From Sinotaia quadrata (Eukaryota > Mollusca > Gastropoda > Architaenioglossa > Viviparidae): a DNA stretch of 64,000 bases. Made by a program: the position numbers and the translations under genes. The stretch is from positions 86,201,546 through 86,265,545 of the forward strand of contig CM054182.1 of assembly GCA_028829895.1 (NCBI GenBank), given 5' to 3'. The notes beneath the pieces are model-generated. The model was given only the letters and a program-made list of their open reading frames with translations, ran no database searches and was not told the DNA's origin. Below are positions 46,967 through 60,494 of the stretch, in pieces. The first letter of the stretch is position 1, and every line of letters begins with the position of its first letter.

Positions 46967-47012
<46 letters not shown>
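46966..47012. repeat. (GC)n/(CA)n microsatellite
   Basis: gcgcgcgcgcacacacacac and onward CA. Confidence 0.95.
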
Positions 47013-47139
47013 GAAGGATGACATGTGGTTAACGTTAAATTAGTCTATTGCTAAATAAATGACGCGGTATGTATAAGTGTTATATAATCAAACTCAAAGG
47101 ATGGTAGTAAAACCGAGTAAAAGAGCAAATCAGCATAAA

Positions 47140-47535
47140 ACTGTACAGCACAGCACTGTACAGAACAGTACGGCACAGAACAGAACAGCATAGCTCTGTA
47201 CAGAACAGTATAGCACTGTACAGAACAATATGGCACAGTACAGAACAGTATAGCACTGTACAGAACAGTACAACACAGAACAGAACCGCATAGCTCTGTA
47301 AAGAACAGCATAGCAGTGCACAGAGCAGTATATTAAATACAATATAGAACAGTACAACACAGTGCAATCCAATACAAATTATTACAATACAGCTAAGTAC
47401 AGAACAGTAAGGCACAGTACAAAACAGCATTGCAGTGTACTGAACAGTATAGTACAATACAATATAGAACAGTAAAACAGTACAACCCAATACAAATCAT
47501 TACAGTACAGCTAAGTACAGAACAGTATGCTCTAC
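47140..47535. repeat. Minisatellite, about 20 bp, about 18 copies
   Basis: cagaacagtatagcactgta with variants (cagtacggcacagaa, catagctctgta), and a second longer-period pattern with caatacaaatcattacagta on the right. Minus-strand Cys/Leu/Val frames are repeat products. Confidence 0.92.
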
Positions 47536-49110
47536 AATCCTGCTATAGATATCAGTGAGCAGGAAATTTTGGTGTATAGTTTACATGTTAATGTATTATA
47601 GCAAAATGGCAAAACTGTAGCATGTCCAGCACAGTCTCACACTTTTATTAAGACTTTGTAAGATAAAAATATCTTGATTCATAATAGTATTTTAAATATA
47701 ATAGCTATAATTTAAATAGTTCTAATACATTTGATTTAATTACTTTAAATCTTTATAAACAGTGTTTCCAACTTAAGTCATGGCATTTTAATTAGGCTTA
47801 GATTTGAGCCTCCCAACTCACCAGTTATATAACCCCTGGTCCACTTTATGGTCAGTTCTGGCTGATACGAATGTACATAAAGTCTAGTGTCTGTACTAGA
47901 GGACTGTCCCTTGGCCAGCATAAGCTGAAGTGAAGTGTCAGATGAAGTGTCAGATGAGTGAAGTGTCAACCAAAGTAAACTAAAATATGGACAATAGCTG
48001 TTCGAATATATACAGGCATACTAGAGAGACCCATGTTTAGACTGCCTTCTCAAGCCCATGAGCATCTCCTATAGTGAATCTATTTCCTATAGTATATTTT
48101 CCAAGATTGAATGCTAATGAGTCTGTGGACTTGTGGGATTTCCTGGATTTTATAATTCAGTGATTTATTGCCATCAGAGGTTAGTATCTTTGTTTCTCTA
48201 GTCTATTATTATTAAAACTAATCATTCTTTCATTCCACAACTAATTAACATACATATTGTTCACATATTATCTGTATTAGCAAATATTCATCATTAATAA
48301 TGATGACATTATGGAGCAATGGTCAATCCTGATTTTCTGGACATTTACGTTTTTGTTTTCTATTTTATTAAACTTTATTTCTTTATTAAATTTCCTTAAT
48401 TTTATAATTCTTGGCTCTCCATATGTCATCCCATAATGTCACGTGCATCTGTGTTATAGGGACTGTATTCACCATAGGAGACTGGGGGGCTTAGAGCTTG
48501 TTATTATTTATTACATGTTTGGCCTAGACAGTTTGTGATGTATCATCTTCACTGTACATCTTTGTAACTGTTTACAAATTGTGTGTGCATGTGACTGAGA
48601 GACAGGGTTAGCTCGCCAGTAGTCCTATAACTACGAAAATCATAAAGCACATGAGCAGGGCCATGGCTTATTGGCTTTTAATGGCGTGTCATGGCGTGCT
48701 ATAAATTGTTCTGACCCTCTTGTACACTACACTTCAGATCTCCAGCAGCACACGTACACAGGGCGGGTTGAACCTTACAAGTGAGATGAAAATCATTTCA
48801 CACTTTGCAGTTGGATCTTCATGTTCTCACTAAACAGTTGAAAACTTTGGAAGTACATGAAGAGGGCTTAGTTCTGACAAAATTGTGTAGTCAACAGTCT
48901 ATATTCTACTATGCACGCATCAAATTCAAAACCAATTTTCAATGTAGTTTTAAAATAAAAATTGGTATGCTAAGACTTCAGTTTAGATATAGACATTAGA
49001 TATGAAAAACACCCGCGTTTTTGGCTTCCTGTATTATGGTTTTTACTTGGTGATAAAAGGTACTATAAACTAATTTTAATTTTAATCAATATATTCTGAC
49101 AATCGATATT
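47536..49110. other. Unique sequence, no gene seen
   Basis: About 47920-47965 has a short gtgaagtgtcagatga duplication. No exon or mobile element was recognised. Confidence 0.45.
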
Positions 49111-49115
49111 TATGC

Positions 49116-49361
49116 AAACAATAAATATAGTAGGATATAGTTATGTCCATACAGTTACAAGACATACAAACACGTCACAAAATGAGCTAACTCGTGTAAA
49201 CAATAAATATAGTAGGATATAGTTATGTCCATACAGTTACAAGACATACAAACACGTCACAAAATGAGCTAACTCGTGCAAACAATAAATATAGTAGGAT
49301 ATAGTTATGTCCATACAGTTACAAGACATACAAACACGTCACAAAATGAGCTAACTCGTGC
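49116..49361. repeat. Minisatellite, 82 bp x 3, nearly identical
   Basis: aaacaataaatatagtagga to aaaatgagctaactcgtgc; starts at 49116 and 49198 give 82. I see almost no differences among the three copies, suggesting recent expansion. Confidence 0.97.
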
Positions 49362-50110
49362 AAACTAATAAACTACAGCAAGCATTGGTTGAGTCACTAC
49401 CTAAAATAAAATTCTTATTCGAAAATTTTACACGAGAATAGAAAAATTTGAATGCATGTATTAGGTCAAAGCACCTCAATAGCAACAAGCAAACAAATAA
49501 ACAAAAATCAACCAACCAAAGAAATCAAAGCAGATATTTAAAAACAAATCCATGATGAACACAGACTGATAAACCTGTGCGAAGTCAATATTTTTGAGTG
49601 AAAAGGAGAGATGCTTTCTTTCAAAGGTGAAAGGTTAAATGATAAAGTTGTGTTAAATCAATTCTTATGAAGAAAGATGCATTCTGTGGAAAAAGTCTTA
49701 AGAAAAGAACGAAAACAAAAACACGTGTGTCAGCTAATAAAATAAAACTATTTAAAAGAATTTTAAATACAAAAGAAACGAATTGCTATGTCAACTGTTA
49801 GTCACAACAAACTCAGGTGGGGAAAGGTGTTGCATCAATGACAACTGTTCAACGTTCAAAGAAACACACACATGCATACGCAAACGCATGCAAGCACGCA
49901 CACACGCACCTTCGCAAGTACGCACGCAAATGAACACATTCTCACACACTTTGCAGTCACGACGCACACATGTACGCACAAAATAATACACCCATTCAAC
50001 ATACACACGGGGGAGTGGAGAAGGAGTAACTGATGAAACAGAATGAGGAGAGAGATAAGTAGACCTAAACAAAGTGAGGACGGACCTGCTGCACAGCAGA
50101 TGTGCAACAA
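49362..50110. other. AT-rich, then CACG/CGCA-rich sequence; no gene seen
   Basis: 49860-49985 is a loose cacgcacacacgcacgc-type simple repeat that opens Cys/Val frames on the minus strand. Confidence 0.5.
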
Positions 50111-50345
50111 AGCAAGCTGTTCTCATGCAAATTCACACTGTTGTGGTATTTTCGAGCCCGACAACGGTAATTAAATGCGGCAATTAGCCGGGTAAGCATA
50201 CAAAACCAATCGCTACGTGAACTGCAGGGTTACCTCCCTTCGATCTGTATTTGGGGTCCTGTGATCGATGTAGGGACTCACTTTGCTGAACAGATAAGAG
50301 ATAGGTGGCGCCATCTGGGAGTTATCAATTTAACGAGGGCCTTCA
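50110..50345. promoter_or_regulatory. Unique island with octamer and TAAT cores
   Basis: Contains CATGCAAATTC (about 50125), ACGGTAATTAAATGCGGCAATTAGC (homeodomain-type cores near 50167-50190), and tgatcgatg at about 50261. It is unique and lies between repeat blocks. Regulatory function is inference. Confidence 0.25.
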
Positions 50346-50521
50346 AAAATAAAAATGTCACCAACACGCATACTCTTTACAAACCTGATATAGAGAGCAT
50401 TTAAAGATTTAAAAATATGTTTCAAAGGGAGATTACCAGATCAAAAGCCAAGCTTGGTGGGAAGAGAGGGGGGGCGTGAACGGTGTAGAATTATTTTAGA
50501 TTTCATTCAGACGCAGGGATT

Positions 50522-50587
<66 letters not shown>

Positions 50588-50600
50588 AAGAAAGAAAGAA
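50522..50600. repeat. (GA)n microsatellite with (GAAA)n end
   Basis: About 30 GA units, then aagaaagaaagaaag. Confidence 0.97.
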
Positions 50601-50804
50601 AAAGAACATAATCTTGCTACCACATTCACTAACAAATGCAGTATTGGTATCTATAGAAATACTACATAATATTTTTAACAATAACCTGGCATGACGAATA
50701 CTGATTAAAAAACAACAGTACTTCTTACAACCATGGCGTACAATAAGAACATACTATTGCTAACGACATACAACCACCATACACTGACTAACATATTTTC
50801 AAGG

Positions 50805-51205
50805 TTCGTGATCATGCATTCAAGGTCGTGTGCATACATTCAAGGTCGTGTGCATACATTCAAAGGACGTGTGCATACATTCAAGGCTCGTGGGCTTACA
50901 TTCATTCAAGACTCATGGGCTTACATTCAGTCAAGACTCATGGGCTTACATTCAGTCAAGACTCATGGGCTTACATTCAGTCAAGACTCATGCCCGTAAG
51001 CTTATATTTGGTCAATGCTCGTGTGCTTACATTCAAGGCTCGCGTACATACTTTCAAGGTCGTGTGCTTGCATTCAAGGCTCGCGTACATACTTTCAAGG
51101 TCGTGTGCTTACATTCAAGGCTCGCGTACATACTTTCAAGGTCGTGTGCTTACATTCAAGGCTCGCGTACATACTTTCAAGGTTGTGTGCTTGCATTTAA
51201 GGTCG
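50805..51205. repeat. Composite minisatellite, 18/24/39 bp units
   Basis: tgcatacattcaaggtcgtg (18-base units), then gggcttacattcagtcaaga plus ctcat (24-base, about five copies), then gtgcttacattcaaggctcg plus cgtacatactttcaaggtc (about 39-base, four copies). All share acattcaag. Open plus frames of 126-133 codons are repeat products. Confidence 0.92.
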
Positions 51206-51784
51206 GGTGAAGCAAGTATTAAAATGTAAGCAAGGTTTCTACATCAACTCGCCTCTTTCTCAACATCCCCATCCACTTCTATGCTCTCCCACTTGCATTG
51301 CACGATCACCCCCACCCCCACCCCTAAAAAAAATATATATACAGAGAGAAAATAAACGTAACTCGCACAAAAAAAACAAAACTAAGCAAAATAAAAATGT
51401 GCATTAAGGAAATAATTCAACTTTAAGAAAAAACCCACACAAGAAACGATAAGGGTAAAGTTTCTCCAAGCAAGCGGCCACAGTGTAGTCTTACAACGTT
51501 CATTTTCAGTGCGCACACTTAGCATAAACTTAAAGTTTGCTTAACTTTCCTTCCGTGTCTACCTTTTAAAGTTAAGGAATCGGGGTCTATTGCTGTTTAG
51601 GGGTCAACTGAAAACAAATCTAAAATCTTTGGTTGCTTGGCTTTTCTTTAATGGAAAAACCATATCTCTTTCAAAAGTAATTTTATCTGATTCCATTTTT
51701 ATTCTAAATTTTTTTTTTCTCGAAAGAACGCTTAAAATGAAAGTGAGCAGAAAATCCCTGCTGTTGGAAGTTGTGGTAGAAATT

Positions 51785-51888
51785 AGACAGATAGATAGAT
51801 AGATAGACAGATAGACAGACAGATAGATAGATAGATAGACAGATAGATAGATAGACAGATAGATAGATAGATAGACAGATAGATAGAC

Positions 51889-51958
<70 letters not shown>

Positions 51959-51978
51959 ATAAATAGATAGATAGATAG
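51785..51978. repeat. (GATA)n/(GACA)n microsatellite, about 190 bp
   Basis: gatagatagatagacagata mosaics on the left and pure GATA on the right. Minus frames read YLSI repeats. Confidence 0.97.
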
Positions 51979-52564
51979 AGAGATGGACAAACAGTGAGAA
52001 CTTTGTCACAAGCTCTATTAGCTTTTGTTTGTTTGAATTATATTTCTTTGTTCTATTTTATTTTTCTTTATACCGCCAAGGAGTTTGCGTTTAATCAATG
52101 TCCCACCCAGGGATGCATGTTTGTAAAATGCTAACGTTAGTATCAATTTATTTCTAATTATTTACGCGAATATAAACAAGAGAATTTAGGTTTGGGGGTA
52201 AAAACAAAGAAAAAAAAAAGAAGAAAGAAGGCAAATGGAATTGAAAAGTCGCCTGGGACTCCTCGGAAATCGCCTTTCTACAACAGTTTCCACTTTGGCT
52301 AGCACCGCTATTCTCCGAAGCATGCAACAGCATTCACAATGGCCAAGCATGCATCTGTCTCAATACGGGTATCCATAGACAGCTGAGACAGGACGTGAGT
52401 AATAATCTATTTCATTCGATAATTTTATTCATCTTGATCAGAAGAATAAGTATGTTAGCCATTTTCTATGCCATTCAGTCGACTCACAAACAAGCAGGAG
52501 AATTAAGCACAATGGAGTTTGTTTGCTCGAGTTAAAAGAGAAATTGTCGGAAATGCTGACGCTT

Positions 52565-52565
<1 letters not shown>

Positions 52566-52610
<45 letters not shown>
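52566..52610. repeat. (ATT)n microsatellite
   Basis: About 14 att units, giving an Asn tract in a minus frame. Confidence 0.97.
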
Positions 52611-53569
52611 CAATAAAAACGAAATAAATAAATAAATAATTAACAATTACTTTCGAGTCCTGTGCCATAAACCATGACATATTTATTACTGGTAAACAGT
52701 CAAACAAATAAACATAAAAAATCCGGTCGACATTTTTAGTAGTTGAGGATGTGTGAGCGATGAGTAGGCAGGAAATCGCTATTGACATCTACCGAGTAAA
52801 CGAACGCAGGCCATGGAAGAAAAGCTTATTTACTTCACTCATTAGTTCCAGAACTGGGGAGACCTGTGCTGCCACTGCCCGCTCTCAAATCAGACACTTC
52901 GTAAGCGATTATGACATTTATTAGCTGGGCCGAAAATTATGTAGCACACGTGGGAAAGTGTTGTGTGGGTGTTGGTGGGTGGTAACCACACAAAAATAAA
53001 CATACAACACAGACACACAACAGTATATCAAACACACGCACACAGACACACATATACACCACACATGCACGCACAAAAGTTCATTACATACTTGCATACA
53101 TACATGCACACACGCACATACAAACACGAAAACACACGCACAACAATGAAAAGATTTCAGGAGAAACGTTTCCGAGCTCGTCTTCACTGGCACCTGTCAC
53201 AATGCGGGCTCATTGGTCGTCGTTCAGTGGTCGGGTGCGGTCGTCTGGACCCCTTTACAATAGCTTGTTCGCACTACCATCAGCCCCAAACGCGAAATCC
53301 TCCTCTGCCACAACGCTGGCAACGAAGGCATTACTTTTTCATTCTCTCTCTCTCCCCTCTCTCTCTCTTTTTAACCATCTCTGTTCGCTTTCTTTCACGC
53401 AAGTTCCCCATCACTTTGGCAGTTAGTTTCCCCTTAGCGGGCATTTTGTCAAGAGCTAATTAATGTAGTTGGTGCCGTTTTCTGTTCTTTCGCATTTTTG
53501 TGCTTTTATCGTCCTGCCATCTGTGATTGTGATCTAGCCGCTAAAAAGGCAACACACAAAAAACCCAGT
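52611..53569. other. Unique sequence with CA-rich part, no gene seen
   Basis: 52985-53145 is CA/CGCA-biased. 53165-53470 is more balanced, with short open frames on the plus strand (52963-53463, 53202-53426) without recognised domains. Confidence 0.45.
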
Positions 53570-53720
53570 CGAGTCCCTTGTGACGTCAGCGGGTAAGGAA
53601 AGCTGGAGTGCTGGGGGCAAGATGATTAGTAATTATGAGGGTCCAATCTATTGTATTTGAACGCAATAATAATAAAAAATTGTAATCTCATCGCGGTTCC
53701 AGTTAAGTAGAAAGTGGCGT
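53570..53720. promoter_or_regulatory. Candidate conserved element: CRE plus homeodomain cores
   Basis: TGACGTCA at 53581-53588 is followed by GATGATTAGTAATTATGAGG at about 53621-53640, which contains Pbx/Hox-like TGATTAG and TAATTA cores. This stretch is unique in the window. Function is inferred from motif clustering only. Confidence 0.3.
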
Positions 53721-54109
53721 GTGTGCTTGTGTATATGCGGCGGGAAAGGGGGTGGGGTGCAATTAAAAAGAATTTCGGTAATGCGAATTGTAAACTTCAC
53801 CAACCCACACTACCAACTCCCGATGATGTCACCAATTTCTAACGTTTGATTTGCTTTTAATCTGTAACCCGTCTTGACGAACAGATTATATTATAAATGG
53901 CAGGGGTAAACTTTCCTCATTAACGACCAATCGGATACAAAAAACGACAATAACAGAAAAATAAAGACGAGGAGAAGAAGGCAAGCCTGCTCATCGTTAA
54001 AAGTTTCGGACAAGTGTCAAAGAAATTCGAAATCTTTCAAAGTGGCGAGATGACACTTCTTGAAATAAAAGAGCGGTTATCAACGCACATCAGTACACTA
54101 AGGTGACTG

Positions 54110-54390
54110 AAATTAAAACATACGTACAATAAATTGACAGTACTTAAAGCAACATTTATAAATACGTCGTATTATAAATTGATAGTAACTGAAAAAACTA
54201 CGTGCAAATAAATTGACAGTACTTAAAGCAGCATTTATAAATACCCCGTATTATAAATTGATAGTAACTGAAAAAACTTACGTACAATAAACTGACAGTA
54301 ACCAAAGCAGCATGCTTACAATAAATTGATAATACTTAAAGCAACATACGTACAATAAATTGACAGTACTTAAAGCAACCAAAGTACAAC
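54110..54390. repeat. Minisatellite, about 65-70 bp in two alternating parts
   Basis: acaataaattgacagtactt plus aaagcaacatttataaatac and gtattataaattgatagtaa plus ctgaaaaaact alternate two to three times, then shorter units. Confidence 0.88.
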
Positions 54391-54529
54391 CATTTACAGT
54401 GAGACATCCCGACTTTGTTGCATATAATTAATTACCAGTATGCACTTTGTTGCAGTTTCTGGTTAGTGCAAACAGAACTGGTCTGAAAAATGGCGTCTAT
54501 TTGTACACTATATTGTGTTGGTATTTGTC

Positions 54530-55165
<636 letters not shown>

Positions 55166-55167
55166 TA

Positions 55168-55333
55168 TTAAGGGAGACAATGGGTTTAAATATGGCTGTA
55201 GTAAGGGAGACAATGGGTTTACATATGGCTGTAGTAAGGGAGACAATGGGTTTACATATGGCTGTAGTAAGGGAGACAATGGGTTTACCTATGGCTGTAG
55301 TAAGGGAGACAATGGGTTTAAATATGGCTGTAT
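55168..55333. repeat. Minisatellite, 33 bp x 5, in-frame
   Basis: gtaagggagacaatgggttt plus acatatggctgta; starts at 55201 and 55234 give 33. The plus frame 55086-55361 reads SKGDNGFTYGC five times, and a second plus frame reads VRETMGLHMAV. Both frames are open, so coding is not supported. Confidence 0.95.
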
Positions 55334-55679
55334 GTATATCTACATGTGTGCGGAGGAGTGAATTTGCCTAATCCGTATTTCTAAACTTAATTGTTATATA
55401 ATTTGTTAAATGTTAGCGTGACATGACCCTCGGATACTGCACATGATGATATTTTAGTAGCAGAGTTAAAATAGCAACTCAGATAAAGAATATGCTAGAA
55501 TTTGCTGATGTAATCCAAACCAGTTCCAAGTGGATGATTGGTTTTTCTGACTAATAGTCTCTACTTGCTCATAACAAAGTCATCCAATGGGGATAGACCA
55601 AAACTTACCTGTTGAAGAAAGTTCTATACTCTAATCACTTTGATTTTGACATAACTCAAGTCCGGTCATAAAGGCGATC

Positions 55680-56903
55680 ATTAGTTTATTGTAAGTTAAC
55701 TGACTGATAAAGAAAGAATAGACTTAGAAATATTTCATACATGTTTGCTATTGATTTATCATTTGAAATGGAGAATGCTCTATGTAAATGAACCATTATT
55801 TTCAGGTTCACTAATTTGACTACTTGTATATTATACTTGTGAATTTTGATCGATTCTATATTTTTTATGCTGCGTGTGTAGCAGGCTAATGAATATTGTT
55901 GCATGATTTGTAAGTTGAAAATATGTAAGAGAGAAAGGAGTCTAGAGATGAACTATGCCTGATACTTAAATCTGCCTTTAATTTGACTTTTGCAGTGAGG
56001 ATTATGTCTTCCTACTGCAGTGATTACTGTACTATACCAGACCACATTGGTGTGTATCCAATGTTGTCATTGAACATATCAGTAAACTGTGTTGCTGTAC
56101 GTTGCTTCCTGTGAACTCTGTTTGAGAGCCAATACAATGGAAATTGAAGTTTGAGTTTGGTCTTGAGAATTTCCGAAAGTATTTTGAACATTCCTTGTTG
56201 TGTGCTTGGGTAGCACATAAGATGTTCTGGACAATTCTCCATGGTATGATTTGTGAGCACAACAGAGATTCTGGAACAGTTGTGTAATGTGCCTGGAAGG
56301 GCTATCTTAAACCGTCATCTAATAAGAAAGAAGTGACTTGTAAATTACGTGATTGTGAACACATGCTAGTGACTGGTGCCATTATGGAAAAGGGTATGTA
56401 CATTGACTATAATTAATTCTGTAAAACTACAATCTCATTTCTATGATGAAACCATATCTACGAAATTGATTTTATTTATATATATATATATTTGACTGCT
56501 GATGTCTATGCTAGGATAACTGAATGAGTGTCTAACGTTTAATCAATATTGTTGGAAGTGATATAAATGTCAATGCTCTTCTGATTATATTCATATGTTG
56601 TATGTTTGATAGTTGATATAATAAATTTATTGTTAAATTTGTTAATCTTCTTGCACCTATATTAAAATCTTATGTTGGAGTAATAGCGGGTGGATTGGGG
56701 CTCATTAAATTTAAATAAAAGATGGCTTTTTATTACCCCTTTAGTAAGAAGTTTTCATCTGCAGAATAATTATGTAAAACAGTAAAACGTCTATCTTATT
56801 ACTGTGCAAAGAGTAGAGTTTTATGACACCTTTATAATCTGCCAACTGAGAAACATGTTGATCTTGTGGGAGAATCATAACAAGTGAAGGGTGCCTAGGA
56901 GTG

Positions 56904-56905
<2 letters not shown>
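55680..56905. repeat. Dispersed repeat, copy 3
   Basis: Diverged homologue of 37310-38820 and 38860-39249. Its right end runs from tatgttggagtaatagcggg (about 56670) through ttagtaagaagttttcatct and taaaacgtctatctt to ggagaatcataacaagtgaa and gtgtcaca. A (CA)n microsatellite has grown out of the terminal CACA. Minus-strand frames at 56024-56262 have no recognised domain. Confidence 0.6.

Positions 56906-56984
<79 letters not shown>
56904..56984. repeat. (CA)n microsatellite, about 80 bp
   Basis: Pure CA run starting at the end of dispersed-repeat copy 3. Confidence 0.97.
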
Positions 56985-56988
<4 letters not shown>

Positions 56989-58840
56989 GGCTTATATTTG
57001 AGGGGGTCCCATTATTTCTAAAGGTATTTCAAAGATGTAAAAAAAATTGCTTCATAACCATTATCTTCTGTATCTACTTGGGGTTTTCTTCTATGTCTGT
57101 TTTAACTGAATGATGCTATTCATCAAGAGATGGAAACTGCATTATTGGTGTCTACTCAGGAGAAAGTGTGTTTCTCTTGAATAAGATTTCAACTGGCCAT
57201 TCATAAGTCTTTTTTTTGCGGCCATAAGACGTCGTAACTCTTTGACCATATAGGAACGTATGCAGTGATCATAAAACATAACTCATTATGACGTCATCTT
57301 TTCTGACCAGTAGACTGTAAAGTGTACGCTGGGCCCCAAACATCATTTACTTTAATGCCATCATGTTTGTCCAACAGTTTGTACCCGGAGTGCGTTTGTC
57401 ATAAATGTCATTAACTGATTGTCACCGCAGTCACTATAATCGCAAGGTATTCATTCGCCTTCAAGATCCGTGTCTGCAGTAATGAGTTGTTCACTTTATT
57501 TTTAAGAGAACAAACTACGATGCGCGTTATCCATTTTATTTGAAACTGTTCAGTAAAGCAATTTTTGCAACATTCTATTTAAATGTTCACCATGACTGCC
57601 GACAACAAAAACCAGTGAAGCGTGACTATTCTTGCCCTAAAAATACAGACCGCGACTTTTCAGTTTTACATCACATTCCATATGCAGTTAGAAAAAAAAA
57701 AAACACAAACCCACTAAACAACAGTCTAATGAATTATGGTCGACCCGACACAAACTAGGACTCTAACTCAATTAATTTTCCACTGCCAGGCCGAATAAAC
57801 GCGTTGCATTTGTAACCCAACACTGTCAGTGCCATTGATGAGAGAGATCAGATTTCGGTCGGTCGCTCGTCAAACGCTTTGTTGCACCAGACGACTAGTG
57901 ACGGCGAGGACCGCCACTACAGGACCGAATGGTGAACAAACATCAGGCTACAACGCCGACATCAAAACTTTCGGGTGCATAACCATCAAGCAATAGAACA
58001 ACAGAACTTTATTCAAAAGTTTTTGCACGGTGTTTAGGGTTTTGTTGGGGTTTTTTTTATTTTGTTTTTTTTTACCTATGTGACGTATAACAAGCAAAGT
58101 GAACTAATTATACTCAGCATGGACGGACCCCTGCATCACACAAAGACTGGATTCCATTCATCTCTTTCGGTTATTGTCTTACGGATCGAAAAATAAATTT
58201 ATAAATGCTTTTTATCTCCCGCTGATAACTTTTTTTTTGTTTTCCAGTTGGATTGGCTTCAGGTCTGAATGCCACAAAAACGCCGCTAGAGCCAAAGAAG
58301 CAGAAAAAGTTGAGAACATTCAAACCAACCAAACAACTACTATTGGACTGAGCAATGTACCTCTACATACCTTTACACTCCTTTCGCAAGAAACAGACAG
58401 GTATAGAGCAATTTTGTTGTTGTGAGAAATATTTATAGAAACAAGGATTTGTCGATTATTATAGCAAAAGCGTCTGCACTGCAAACATAACCATACGTTA
58501 TAAAAATGCTTTGCCAATCATAACAGAATATTTCTTCACTAACTGGCGTATTTCGGTAATCTTTCGAAACATGAAGTGCCATTTGCAAGTCTTGAAATGC
58601 TAAGATGTGTCGCCTGAATAATTCTATTGAGCATTTTTTCCTTCGATTTTGTTTGTTTTCGCGAAAGGTTTTCACCCTCTCCTTGAGTGCAGATGGATAC
58701 TTGTTTTACATAATTGTTTTATTTGCGTTGATTGCTTCATTCACTGTGGCTGTCATGTTAACTGTTTATTTCCTTGTGACTGTGGTGCTGATAGACTGTT
58801 TCACAGTGACATGATGCTAGTTGTCTAAGTCACTGTGAAT
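56985..58840. other. Unique sequence, no gene seen
   Basis: Palindromic TGACGTCA lies at 57289-57296. 57780-57960 has several CpGs. Poly-T runs lie near 58040-58075. The frame 58605-58814 (plus) is hydrophobic but has no recognised family. Confidence 0.4.
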
Positions 58841-58844
58841 GTGG

Positions 58845-58970
58845 TACAACCTCTCTCATTCAATATGAAGGTGGTACAACCTCTCTCATTCAATATGAAT
58901 GTGGTACAACCTCTCTCATTCACTATGAATGTGGTACAGCCTCTCTCATTCACTATGAGTGTGGTGCTAG
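58845..58970. repeat. Minisatellite, 30 bp x 4
   Basis: aatgtggtacaacctctctc plus attcaatatg. Confidence 0.93.
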
Positions 58971-59139
58971 TTATCTTACTGTGTATGAAATTAGTGTTAG
59001 TTTTATTGTGAATGTCATGTGAGTAATTGTATTCATTATGAATGTTGTGTTTTTAGTTGTCTTATTCACTGTAACTATGGTGCTGTCATATGCAATATGA
59101 ATATAGCGCTAGTTTCACATTCATTAATTTGATTTAATG

Positions 59140-59690
59140 CTTGATGTCTTCTGATTCATTACGATTGTTCTGTTATTGTTTGATTCATTATGATTGTTCT
59201 GTTAGTTGTTTGATTCATTGTGATTGTTCTGATAGTTGTTTGATTCATTGTGATTGTTCTGATAGTTGTTTGATTCATTGTGATTGATAGTTGTTTGATT
59301 CATTATGATTGTTCTGATAGTTGTTTAATTCATTGTGATTGTTCTGATAGTTGTTTGATTCATTGTGATTGTTCTGATAGATGTTTGATTCATTGTGATT
59401 GTTCTGTTAGTTACTTGGTTCATTATGATTGTTCTGTTAGTTGTTTGATTTAGTGTGATTGTTCTGTTAGTTGTTTGAATCATAATGACTGTTTTGTTAG
59501 TTACTTGGTTCATTATGATTGTTCTGTTAGTTGTTTGATTCATAATGACTGTTTTGTTAGTTACTTGGTTCATTATGATTGTTCTGTTAGTTGTTTGATT
59601 CATAATGACTGTTTTGTTAGTTACTTGATTCATTATGATTGTTCTGTTAGTTGTTTGATTCATTGCGATCGTCTTGTTCGTCGCATTCAC
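59140..59690. repeat. Minisatellite, 30 bp x about 18, in-frame
   Basis: ttgtttgattcattgtgatt plus gttctgttag, with a dimeric variant (cataatgactgttttgttag / ttacttggttcattatgatt) at about 59405-59640 and one deleted unit near 59285. The minus strand 59325-59702 is open as MNQTTNRTII/MNQVTNKTVI decapeptides; the plus strand is also open over 59475-59717. No gene is called. Confidence 0.95.
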
Positions 59691-59719
59691 AGTAACTACC
59701 ATGCTTATTATATTTGAGA

Positions 59720-60205
59720 TTTATATTTTAATTTCATCTATTGAAATAATAATTAATATTGCTGGTGGGTAATGTCTTGACTTTGTTTCACACAATATGT
59801 TTAGTTTACTGTTGCACGATCTACTAAAAGAAAACTGACGAGAAAATGCAAGCCCTATTTATTTCAACGAAAGCACATTGCTCAATACAACAATGACGAG
59901 TAGTGTCCAGTCACTGGACATTAACTACTGACTTTTGCAAACCATTTTGTCTATTACAGAACTAGAAAGAAACATAACCTAATAAAACCTAATGATCAAC
60001 AAGAAAAAAATAAAATAGGTGAAGGAATAATAAAAGTTAGAATATTTTATAAGAAATGAAACTAGTAAGAAATAAAAACTGGTTATAAAAACGGAACAAA
60101 TAAAAACAAAAACAACAAGAAGAAGTGAGATTAAAAAAAAGAAATGTAGACTAGAAAGAAATTAAGAATGAAAAATGAGAAGTCGTTAGAAACAAGAACG
60201 AATAA
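59720..60205. other. AT-rich, A/G-biased sequence; no gene seen
   Basis: 60000-60200 is rich in agaaa and aataaaaac phrases without clear periodicity. Confidence 0.5.
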
Positions 60206-60212
60206 AAACATA

Positions 60213-60382
60213 AATAATAACAATTAGAATTAATCAAACTGGTGAACTAGTGAAAAATAGAATAAAAAATAATAACAATTAGAATTAATCAAACTGGTGA
60301 ACTAGTGAAAAATAGAATAAAAATTAATAACAATTAGAATTAATCAAACTGGTGAACTAGTGAAAAATAGAATAAAAAATGA
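60213..60382. repeat. Minisatellite, 55 bp x 3
   Basis: aataacaattagaattaatc to gaaaaatagaataaaa; aataacaatt at 60216, 60271 and 60326 gives 55. Confidence 0.96.
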
Positions 60383-60494
60383 AATTGGCTGGACTCGAGA
60401 ACAAATATGCATATGTCAGGACTAAAGCGAATAAGAAATGGTTAGAAACAAGGACTAATGTAAAGTTGAAGAAAAAATACGAACAAATAAAAAA

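Noticed and set aside
47080..47490. Cys/Val/Leu/Tyr-rich minus-strand frame that looks membrane-like
   Set aside because: Translation of a 20-bp tandem unit; more than one frame is open.
51604..52009. YLSI repeat proteins on the minus strand
   Set aside because: Direct translation of (GATA)n/(GACA)n microsatellite.
56024..56262. Two overlapping minus-strand frames inside the dispersed repeat
   Set aside because: They share bases in different phases and no retroelement motif (such as YxDD) was seen.
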